Shown here: positions 56,189 through 64,000 of the stretch, piece by piece
How positions within the stretch are numbered: the stretch's first letter is position 1
Layout: every line of letters starts with the position of its first letter
NCBI GenBank assembly: GCA_035550055.1
Contig: DASZRO010000047.1
Coordinates: forward strand, 1-64,000
Length of the DNA: 64,000 bases
Direction of reading: 5' to 3'
Source: Mycobacteriales bacterium
GTDB lineage: Bacteria; Actinomycetota; Actinomycetes; JAFAQI01
Program-made: the position numbers and the translations under genes
Notes under the pieces: generated by a model
Told to the model about the DNA's origin: nothing
Databases searched by the model: none
What the model saw: only the letters and a program-made list of their open reading frames with translations

Positions 56189-56569
56189 ATGGCGGGCCTG
56201 ACCTACGACGCGGGAGCCTTGCTCGCCGCGGAAGCGAATGACCGTCGAATCTGGGCGATTCATCGCCGCGCGCTCGAACGTTCGCATCTCCCTACTGTCC
56301 CGGTAGCCGCTTTGGCACAGGCCTGGCGCGGCGGCCCGCAGCCGTTGTTGTCGCGGCTCCTCGACTCGACTGTCGTCGATGACTTCAACGAGCCCATTGC
56401 GCGATCATCGGGCGCGCTGCTCGACCGTGCAGGCGGCGGCGATGTCGTCGACGCCAGCGTCGTGATCGGTGCGCTGCATCGCGGCGATGCTGTCGTGACG
56501 AGCGACCGCGACGACCTCACGGTGCTCGCGGCGGCGGCTGGAAGGAAGCTCGACATCATCACGGTCTGA
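56189..56569 (+). CDS. PIN-domain (VapC-like) toxin
   Basis: A 126-residue PIN-fold ribonuclease candidate. The first acidic residue is in MAGLTYDAGALLAAEANDRRIW (Asp7, Glu15 region), the central acidic cluster is in GDVVDASVVIGALHRGD and the last in VVTSDRDDLTVLAAAAG, giving the usual three or four carboxylates that bind Mg2+. VapC toxins cut tRNA or rRNA when freed from the antitoxin. ATG 56189 is 5 bp after the antitoxin stop. The full length and intact acidic residues suggest it is functional. Confidence 0.78.
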   Translation: MAGLTYDAGALLAAEANDRRIWAIHRRALERSHLPTVPVAALAQAWRGGPQPLLSRLLDSTVVDDFNEPIARSSGALLDRAGGGDVVDASVVIGALHRGDAVVTSDRDDLTVLAAAAGRKLDIITV

Positions 56570-56758
56570 CGGCGTGATCCAGAAGGCTCGTGATCTGCGT
56601 CCTCTTCTTTATCGATCCACCGGAGAAACACACCCAACCCGCATTTTCAGTTGCAGTCCGAGTTGCGGTTTGCGCAGCTGCGCGTCAGTGTGGTTGGGCG
56701 TCCACAAGCGTCAACAACACGATCGCGCTGCATCGACTCGCGACCTACACCGACGTCG

Positions 56759-56983
56759 ATGGTTGCCCGTCTCGAGGTGTTCGACGCGGCGCTGACGCTG
56801 CCGCCGGAGGAGCGCGCTGCATTAGCCCACCGACTGCTCACCAGCCTCGATGAGCTGGCCGACGATCCCGCTGTCGTCGCGTCGGAGTGGGCAGTCGAGG
56901 TCGCGCGGCGTATTAGTCGCATTGAGACCGGCGCCACCGAAGGTATGTCCGTGGACGAGGTGCGCGAGCAGCTCGACCGGTGA
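56759..56983 (+). CDS. Addiction-module antitoxin (unstable antitoxin PF09720 type)
   Basis: A 74-residue acidic protein: VFDAALTLPPEERAALAHRLLTSLDEL is the characteristic N-terminal helix of the 'putative addiction module component' family, and GMSVDEVREQLDR the usual C-terminal end. ATG 56759 has no clear ribosome site and the upstream in-frame sequence is not protein-like. Its stop overlaps the toxin start by 4 bp (GTGA), so the pair is translationally coupled. It binds and blocks the RelE/ParE-type toxin. Confidence 0.75.
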   Translation: MVARLEVFDAALTLPPEERAALAHRLLTSLDELADDPAVVASEWAVEVARRISRIETGATEGMSVDEVREQLDR

Positions 56984-57273
56984 CGCTGCGGGTGCGCTTC
57001 GATCTTGCAGCTTTCGATGAGGCGCGAGCGGCCCGTAACTGGTACACGACGCGAGTCCTGGGCTCGGCGGACTTCGTTGCTGAGATGTGGTGGACGATCG
57101 AGCAGGTCCGTTGGTGGCCTGATCTCGCTCCTCGACTCGAGCTCGAAGGAGTGTCCGCAGAGGTACGACGGGCGCCGTTGCGACGCTTTCCGTTCGGCGT
57201 GATCGATCTCGTCCTCGACGACACCGTTTGGGTTGTCGCGCTCGCGCACGCCCGGCGTCGCCCTGGGTACTGA
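56980..57273 (+). CDS. RelE/ParE-family toxin
   Basis: A 97-residue protein: VRFDLAAFDEARAARNWYTTR is the typical N-terminal helix pair (DEA..WY), followed by RRAPLRRFPFGVIDLVLDDTVWVVALAHARRRPGY, the beta-sheet core and C-terminal Arg/His region of RelE/ParE toxins. These either cut mRNA on the ribosome or poison gyrase; the A.AH.RR.PGY ending is common in the ParE-like group. GTG 56980 overlaps the antitoxin stop. Complete in length and probably active. Confidence 0.8.
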   Translation: MTLRVRFDLAAFDEARAARNWYTTRVLGSADFVAEMWWTIEQVRWWPDLAPRLELEGVSAEVRRAPLRRFPFGVIDLVLDDTVWVVALAHARRRPGY

Positions 57274-57278
57274 CTGGC

Positions 57279-57344
57279 TCGCCGAGCCCTACGTTCTTGG
57301 TCCTTCGGACCCCCTTGAAAGACCATTTTCGTTGGGCTCGGCGA
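57279..57344. repeat. 11-bp inverted repeat with inner hairpin after the RelE gene
   Basis: TCGCCGAGCCC (57279-57289) is the reverse complement of GGGCTCGGCGA (57334-57344). Within the 44-base loop GGTCC-TTC-GGACC (57299-57311) forms a smaller hairpin. It begins 6 bp after the toxin stop and ends near the broken 5' edge of moeA; it may be a terminator or mark an element boundary. Confidence 0.5.
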
Positions 57345-57366
57345 TTTATCGCGTGCTGCGCCCCGA

Positions 57367-57999
57367 TTGGAAGCGCCCGCAGGAGGTAGGTACCTCTCGG
57401 GGGCGCGGAGGGCGCAGCTCGTCGACTCGAACGGCCCCGCCATCGCGGCCGCCGCGGGTGCGGCGGGAGCCGAGGTCGTCGTGCGGCGTCAGGTCGGCGA
57501 CGACGAACGGGCCTTCCGTGACGCCCTCGACGACCTGCCCGACGTCGACCTGGTCGTGACCACCGGCGGGGTGAGCATGGGCGCGTACGACGTGGTCAAG
57601 GCAACGCTGGCACACCGCGGGATCGCGTTCGAGGCGGTCGCGATGCAGCCCGGGAAACCACAAGCCTGGGGCAGGCTCGACGGCGCGCGGCCCTTTCTCG
57701 GCCTGCCGGGCAACCCGGTGTCGGCCCTCGTCTCGTTCGAGCTGTTCGGCCGCGCTGCGCTCGACGCCGAGCGAAGCATGTTCACCGCGACGTTGGTCGA
57801 GGACGGGCCGAAAGGCGCTCCCGGGCGACGCCGCTACCTGCGGGGTGTCGTCGCCGACGGTCGGGTCCGCCTGCTCGGCGGCACGCAATCCCACCTCGTG
57901 GTGGGGATGGCGCGGGCCAACTGCCTTGTCATCGTGCCGGAGGCCGACGAGCAGCTTCGAGCTGGTCAGCAGGCGTCGGTGATCCTGCTCGACAGCTGA
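57367..57999 (+). pseudogene. moeA: moeA remnant, 5'-truncated molybdopterin molybdotransferase
   Basis: The frame contains about the last 200 residues of MoeA, which normally has about 400 and inserts molybdate into adenylated molybdopterin. Present are the MoCF_biosynth domain (QLVDSNGPAIAAA, then VDLVVTTGGVSMGAYDVVK and FLGLPGNPVSALVSFELF) and the C-terminal MoeA_C domain (YLRGVVADGRVRLLGGTQSHLVVGMARANCLVIVP). Missing are the N-terminal domains 1 and 2. Homology appears to begin near 57400; the codons before that (EAPAGGRYLSG) do not resemble MoeA. No ribosome site or good start is seen, so it is probably not a working MoeA. It was likely cut when the toxin-antitoxin segment was gained. 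Confidence 0.75.
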
Positions 58000-58062
58000 C
58001 TCGGTGCCGCCGGCTGCGAAGCCGCGGCGATTTGTCGGGCGGTCGGCGGGCAGGTATTCGAC

Positions 58063-58275
58063 ATGACAGGCGTACCTGCAACGGACCTTGCCGACGACGA
58101 TCTCGACCGCGAGCTCGCGCATCTGCACGAGACGCGGCGCGAGACCTTTCTCCACGGCTCGCCGGATGCCCTGGAGACTCACACCCGCAGAATGTTGGAG
58201 CTCGAGGCCGAGTTCCGCACTCGCTTCCCGGAGCGGGTCACCCCTGACCCGGCCCGGCTGCGGAGCGGGGCATGA
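58063..58275 (+). CDS. DUF6158-like small protein
   Basis: A 70-residue acidic helical protein: LADDDLDRELAHLHETRRETFLHGSPDALETHTRRMLELEAEFRTRFPE. This closely fits the small actinobacterial DUF6158 family, with its conserved LHETR..TF.HGS..AL..HT.RM.ELE pattern. The many His and Glu spaced along the helices could bind metal, but no function is known. ATG 58063. Its stop overlaps the next gene by 4 bp (ATGA), so it is translated together with the haem-oxygenase-like enzyme. Confidence 0.7.
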   Translation: MTGVPATDLADDDLDRELAHLHETRRETFLHGSPDALETHTRRMLELEAEFRTRFPERVTPDPARLRSGA

Positions 58276-59279
58276 GCACGGCAAGCCTGCTCGCCGGACC
58301 GAAGGCCCCGCCTTTCCGGCGGTTCGGGCTGGCGGACTTCCTGCAGTCGGCGCTGACGTCGGGCACCGACGACGACGTCGTACAGATCGCGGCAGCCCGG
58401 CCGGTCGACCGACGGGACCGGTTCGCGACGTTGCTGAGCATCTACCGCCTGTCCACCGCGTCGGTCCACGAGCTCGGCGCGGCCGCGGTCTTCCAGAGCC
58501 ATCCCGCCGTCGCCGCCATCAAGCAGCGCTGCGAGCGCGACTGGCTGGCCGAGCTGGACGGGTTGGTCGTGCCACCGGACATCGCGTCGCGCGATCCGCG
58601 TGACGCGATGCGTGCCATCGCCGCCCGCGACCGGCTACCCGCGATCTACAAGTGGCTGGCTCGTGACGCGTCGTGGGCGGAGATCGTGCAGTTCCTCGCT
58701 CTGGAAGGCGGGCCGGACGGCGGCTTCGACGACTTGGTCGCGGCCTGCCAGATCGGCCTGGCCGGCCGGGCGAAGCTCGAGCTCGCGACGAACTACTGGG
58801 ACGAGATGGGCAACGGCGATGCCGCGGCCGTCCACACGACGTTGCACCAGGAGCTTGCCGCAGCGCTCGCGCTTCCCGAGCTCCCGCTGGCAGACCAACC
58901 GACCATCGCCCTCGAACGTTCTGCGCTGGGCGGGCTGCTCACCACCAACCGTTGGCTGCAGCCCGAGGCACTCGGCGCGCTCGGCCTGATCGAGCTGCAG
59001 GCCGGTCCGCGTTGCCGGCTCGTGCTGCAGGGCCTCGAACGCTGCGACGCGCCGGCGGCGGCCTTCCCGTTCTACCGGGTTCACGCCGAGGTCGACCCTC
59101 GGCATGGCCGGGACTGGCTCGACAACGCCATCGCTCCCATCGTCGAGGAGCTGCCGCAGTGGGGTCCGCGGATCGTCCGCGGGGCGTACTGGCGCGGCCA
59201 GATCAACGCCATGTTCTTCGACGAGGTCGCCCGAATCCTCGGCGTCAGCGTCCCAGCCGCAGCGCAGGCACAGACATGA
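58272..59279 (+). CDS. Iron-containing redox enzyme, haem-oxygenase-like diiron oxidase (HDO) family
   Basis: A 335-residue all-helical protein. Features matching the HDO/'iron-containing redox enzyme' family are Glu137 in AEIVQFLALEGG, ELATNYWDEMGNGDAAAVHTTLH with Glu178 and His188, and FYRVHAEVDPRHGRDWL with His271, Asp275 and His278. The Glu/His spread over three helices fits a non-haem dinuclear iron site. Characterised relatives (UndA, BesC, SznF) carry out oxidative C-C or N-oxygenation chemistry, so the actual reaction cannot be guessed. It is coupled at both ends: ATGA with the DUF6158-like gene and ATGA with a zinc alcohol dehydrogenase, which may use its product. Confidence 0.72.
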   Translation: MSTASLLAGPKAPPFRRFGLADFLQSALTSGTDDDVVQIAAARPVDRRDRFATLLSIYRLSTASVHELGAAAVFQSHPAVAAIKQRCERDWLAELDGLVVPPDIASRDPRDAMRAIAARDRLPAIYKWLARDASWAEIVQFLALEGGPDGGFDDLVAACQIGLAGRAKLELATNYWDEMGNGDAAAVHTTLHQELAAALALPELPLADQPTIALERSALGGLLTTNRWLQPEALGALGLIELQAGPRCRLVLQGLERCDAPAAAFPFYRVHAEVDPRHGRDWLDNAIAPIVEELPQWGPRIVRGAYWRGQINAMFFDEVARILGVSVPAAAQAQT

Positions 59280-60454
59280 AGGCGGTCGTCTGGCAGGGCA
59301 AGCGCGACGTACGGGTCGAGCAGGTCGCCGATCCGGTGATCCAGGAGCCGAACGACGCCATCATCCGCGTCACCTCCACCAACATCTGCGGCTCCGATCT
59401 GCACCTGTACGAGACGCTCGGCGCCTTCATGGACAGAGGCGACGTGCTCGGCCACGAGGCGATGGGAGTGGTCGAGGAAGTCGGAGCGCAGACCGGAGAC
59501 CTCCAGGTCGGCGACCGCGTGGTCATCCCGTTCCAGATCTCGTGCGGCAGCTGCTACATGTGCGGCCTGGAGCTCTACACGCAGTGCGAGACGACACAGG
59601 TCCGCGAGCAGGGAACCGGCGCCGCGCTGTTCGGCTACTCCAAGCTCTATGGTCAGGTCGCGGGTGGCCAGGCCGAGTACCTGCGCGTGCCGCAGGCCCA
59701 GTTCACCCACATCAAAGTGCCCGAGGGTCCGGCCGACGAGCGGTTCGTCTACCTCTCCGACGTGCTGCCGACCGCCTGGCAGGCGGTGGAGTACGCCGGG
59801 GTGCCCGACGGCGGCACCGTCGTCGTACTCGGCCTCGGCCCGATCGGTGACATGTCCTGCCGGATCGCCGCCCATCGCGGCTACCGGGTCATTGCCGTGG
59901 ACCTGGTCGCCGAGCGGCTCGAGCGCGCGCGGGCGCGTGGCGTCGAGGTGCTCGACCTCGACGATCACGACGAGCTCGGCGAGTCGATCCGGGAGATGAT
60001 CGACGGTCGCGGGCCCGACAGCGTGATCGACGCGGTCGGCATGGAAGCCCACGGCTCGCCGCGAGCCCGGTTCATGCTGCAGATGGCTTCGCTGCTTCCT
60101 GACCCGGTCGCTGCCACGTTGACCAAGACCGCCGGGGTCGACCAGCTCGCCGCGCTGTATTCGGCAGTCGACATCGTCCGCCGCGGCGGGACGATCTCGC
60201 TGTCCGGTGTGTACGGCGGGATGCGTGACCCGATTCCGATGATGGTGCTGTTCGACAAGCAGGTGCAGCTGCGGATGGGGCAGGCGAACGTCAAACGGTG
60301 GGTCCCGCAGATCATGCCGCTGCTCGACGACCGCGACGTCCTCGGCGTGGAGTCCTTCGCCACCCACACCCTGCCGCTGGACGAGGCACCGGGTGCGTAC
60401 GAGATGTTCCAAGAGAAGAAGGACGGCGCGGTCAAGGTCGTCCTCAAACCCTGA
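59276..60454 (+). CDS. Zinc-dependent alcohol dehydrogenase (formaldehyde-dehydrogenase-like)
   Basis: A 392-residue medium-chain dehydrogenase. Catalytic zinc ligands are Cys38 in NICGSDLHLYE and the His-Glu pair in LGHEAMG; the structural zinc is held by the four Cys of SCGSCYMCGLELYTQC. The NAD-binding loop is VVVLGLGPIGDMSC, followed by Asp in VIAVDLVAERLERA. The extended middle (VIDAVGMEAHGSPRA) is typical of the glutathione-independent formaldehyde dehydrogenase branch. ATG 59276 overlaps the preceding stop (ATGA). It probably oxidises an alcohol or aldehyde formed by or feeding the upstream diiron enzyme. Confidence 0.88.
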   Translation: MKAVVWQGKRDVRVEQVADPVIQEPNDAIIRVTSTNICGSDLHLYETLGAFMDRGDVLGHEAMGVVEEVGAQTGDLQVGDRVVIPFQISCGSCYMCGLELYTQCETTQVREQGTGAALFGYSKLYGQVAGGQAEYLRVPQAQFTHIKVPEGPADERFVYLSDVLPTAWQAVEYAGVPDGGTVVVLGLGPIGDMSCRIAAHRGYRVIAVDLVAERLERARARGVEVLDLDDHDELGESIREMIDGRGPDSVIDAVGMEAHGSPRARFMLQMASLLPDPVAATLTKTAGVDQLAALYSAVDIVRRGGTISLSGVYGGMRDPIPMMVLFDKQVQLRMGQANVKRWVPQIMPLLDDRDVLGVESFATHTLPLDEAPGAYEMFQEKKDGAVKVVLKP

Positions 60455-60460
60455 CCGATC

Positions 60461-60823
60461 ATGGGTGAGGTGGCGACGCCGGACCTGGCGGAGTACCGAC
60501 AAGCGCTGGTGCGTGACCGCGACACGACGGCGGCGCAGCTCGATCGGCTCCGCCGCGACCTCGACGAGATCTTCCGCGCCGCGGCGGACGTGGCGGTCGA
60601 CGACGAACACGACCCGGAGGGCGCGACCATCGCCTACGAGCGGTCGCGGACGGGCGCGCTGATCGCGCAGGCGGAAGCCCACCTCGACGAGATCGCGCTC
60701 GCGCTGCGACGGGTCGACGCCGGCACGTACGGCGTGTGCCTCGAGTGCGGTTCCCCGATCGGGTCGGCACGCCTGCTCGCCCGACCTGCCGCGCGGACCT
60801 GCGTCGCCTGCAGCTCGCGGTAG
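60461..60823 (+). CDS. TraR/DksA-family zinc-finger protein
   Basis: A 120-residue protein with an N-terminal coiled-coil (LAEYRQALVRDRDTTAAQLDRLRRDLDEIF) and a C-terminal four-Cys zinc finger (GVCLECGSPIGSARLLARPAARTCVAC). DksA-type proteins reach into the secondary channel of RNA polymerase and change initiation; short actinobacterial versions are of unknown role. The coiled-coil tip lacks an evident DxxDxA motif, so polymerase regulation is not assured. ATG 60461, 6 bp after the dehydrogenase stop, probably the same operon. Confidence 0.85.
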   Translation: MGEVATPDLAEYRQALVRDRDTTAAQLDRLRRDLDEIFRAAADVAVDDEHDPEGATIAYERSRTGALIAQAEAHLDEIALALRRVDAGTYGVCLECGSPIGSARLLARPAARTCVACSSR

Positions 60824-60872
60824 TTCTCGCCGCGCCCGGTGGCGCGTCGCGAGCAACTGAGATACTCGAAGT

Positions 60873-62332
60873 GTGACGGGCATGCCAGCAGGCGAGGAGC
60901 TCGCGCTCGCCGCCGACTTCCCCACGGCGACGCGCGACCAGTGGCTGAAGCTCGTCGCAAAGGTGGTCGGTGTCGATGATCCCGCTGCGGCCGAAGTCGC
61001 GCTGTCGACAACGCTGTTCGACGACGTCAGGACGCTGCCGCTCTACGTGGCGGGCGCGGACGTCGACGCCGGGCTGCCGGGTCAGGGGTCGTTCGTCCGG
61101 GGTCGAAGCGGCAGAGATTCGCTCGGCGGTTGGGACGTGCGGGTCCGCCACGACCACCCAGACCCGAAGACGACCAACGAGCAGATCCTCGAAGACCTCG
61201 AGGGCGGCGCCACGTCGATCTGGCTGGAGCTCGGTCCCTCGGGGATCGCCCTCGACGCACTGCCGGCCGCACTCGCGGAGGTCTACTTCGACCTGATCGC
61301 GGTCGCACTCGACGCCGGGCCGAGCTTCGCGCAGGCAGCAGAACAGTTCCTTGCGGTCGCCGCCGATCGCGGACGGAAGCCGGCCGAGCTGTCCGTCCGG
61401 TTCGGCGCCGACCCGATCGGCTGCGAAGCGGCCTCCGGCGTCATCGGCGATCTCGAAGCCGCCGCCGCGCTCGCGGTACGCAGCGCGCGTGAGCTGCCCG
61501 ACGCGAGAGCGTTGACCGTCGACGCGTTGCCCTTCCACCTCGCCGGTGCCGACGACGCGCAGGAGATCGGCTGCTCGCTCGCGGTCGGCGCGGCCTACCT
61601 GCGCGCGATGCGCGAGGCCGGGCTGTCCGCCGACGAGGCGTTCGGCGAGATCGAGTTCCGGTACGCCGCAACCGCCGACCAGTTCCTCACGATCGCGAAG
61701 CTGCGCGCCGCGCGCGGGGCGTGGGCGCAGGTGGCGGCGAGCTGCGGCGTGACGTCGACCGCCGCCGGGCAGCTGCAGCATGCCGTGTCCTCGCCGGCGA
61801 TGCTCACCCGACGTGATCCGTGGAACAACATCCTTCGAGGTGCGCTCGCGTGCTTCGCGGCCGGCGTGGGCGGGGCCGCCGCCGTGACGGTCGCCCCCTT
61901 CGACGCGGCGATCGGTTACAGCGACCGGCTGGCGCGTCGCATCGCGCGCAACACCCACGCGCTGCTCATCGAGGAGTCCAACGTCGCGCGGACGGTCGAC
62001 CCGGCGGGCGGATCGTGGTATGTCGAGCAGCTCACCCGGGACGTCGCGCGCAGCGCGTGGTCGGCGTTCCAGGAGATCGAGCGCACCGGCGGCGTCCTCG
62101 AAGCGCTGCGCAACGGCTCGCTCGGCGACCGGCTCGCGCAACGGCGTACCGAACATCTGGCGGCCCTCGCCGACCACCGGGCGACGATCACCGGTGTGAC
62201 CGAGTTCCCTCTCGAGGGTGAGGTCTTGCTGACCCGCGAACCGCGCCCGGCGCCGCCGACCGGCGGCCTGCCGCGGGTGCGGTGGGCGGAGGAGTTCGAG
62301 GATGGCCTCGACCGGGCGGACGAGGCGGCGTC

Positions 62333-62336
<4 letters not shown>
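60873..62336 (+). CDS. mutA: Methylmalonyl-CoA mutase, small subunit
   Basis: A 487-residue non-catalytic beta subunit of the heterodimeric methylmalonyl-CoA mutase. It has a degenerate mutase barrel ([92 protein letters not shown]) and ends before a complete cobalamin-binding domain, as some actinobacterial versions do. It stabilises the catalytic MutB in converting (R)-methylmalonyl-CoA to succinyl-CoA, needed for propionate, odd-chain fatty acid and cholesterol use. The start is GTG 60873 or ATG 60882; neither has a strong ribosome site. Overlaps mutB by 4 bp (GTGA). Confidence 0.9.

Positions 62337-64000
<1,664 letters not shown>

Noticed and set aside
55699-57400. Integrative element with tRNA-derived attachment sites
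   Set aside because: No integrase gene and no second copy of the tRNA 3' end (TTCAAATCCCGGAGCC) was seen up to moeA, so a canonical attL/attR pair is not supported.
60824-60872. Cobalamin riboswitch before mutA
   Set aside because: The gap is only 49 bp, far too short, and no B12-box-like sequence is visible.

Overview
The window is about 70% GC and densely packed. Many genes overlap by 4 bp (ATGA or GTGA), and GTG and TTG starts are common. It carries UDP-galactopyranose mutase with a GlfT2-type galactofuranosyltransferase, a mycothiol-dependent-isomerase-like protein, SigE-family ECF sigma factors, sensor-domain histidine kinases of the DesK/LiaS sort, a DUF6158-like protein and B12-dependent methylmalonyl-CoA mutase. 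All of this points to a free-living actinobacterium with an arabinogalactan-type cell wall (order Propionibacteriales, Frankiales or Mycobacteriales in the broad sense); the sequence alone does not support a genus.

Layout. 1-7.6 kb: end of a DUF2961-like protein, a TetR/MFS efflux pair around a long operator, an MMI-like gene with a second TetR, a lipoprotein and a penicillin-acylase-family Ntn hydrolase. 7.6-12.8 kb: a DUF3303 protein, a secreted delta-60-repeat protein and a three-gene acyl-CoA catabolism operon (enoyl-CoA hydratase, acyl-CoA ligase, double-hotdog hydratase). 12.8-16.5 kb: a two-component system divergent from an ABC exporter. 16.5-31.4 kb: mostly envelope and exported proteins (nitronate monooxygenase, PHP hydrolase, CocE hydrolase, NlpC/P60 peptidase, SigE-type sigma factor with a membrane partner, ABCG-like transporter, Tat-exported phospholipase C).

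31.4-41.7 kb is a surface-glycan island. Two tandem sulfotransferases and a GT2 enzyme read left. A second GT2, glf, glfT2 and a lone arabinofuranose-binding (CBM42/AbfB) protein read right. Only 18 bp separate the two operons, and the gap seems to hold two overlapping -10 elements. A large GT8-type enzyme closes the island.

41.7-54.6 kb: a second sigma/membrane-partner pair, an AhpD-like protein, a dihydrodipicolinate-reductase-like enzyme, a PAP2 protein, an orphan PTS Enzyme I, an AbiEi/DUF559-type gene bracketed by two near-identical palindromes, a MarR/DHA2 efflux operon, a GH25 lysozyme and an acyl-CoA ligase. 55.7-58 kb: tRNA-Ser(GCU) followed by two toxin-antitoxin modules and a moeA gene that has lost its 5' half, which looks like an accessory insertion. 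58-64 kb: a DUF6158, haem-oxygenase-like diiron oxidase, zinc alcohol dehydrogenase and DksA-like operon, then mutA-mutB running off the window.

The most notable items are the 18-bp divergent promoter in the glycan island, the palindrome pair around the AbiEi-like gene, the orphan CBM42 protein beside glfT2, and the tRNA/TA/moeA junction. No transposase, CRISPR array or rRNA was seen. No intergenic stretch exceeds 300 bp.
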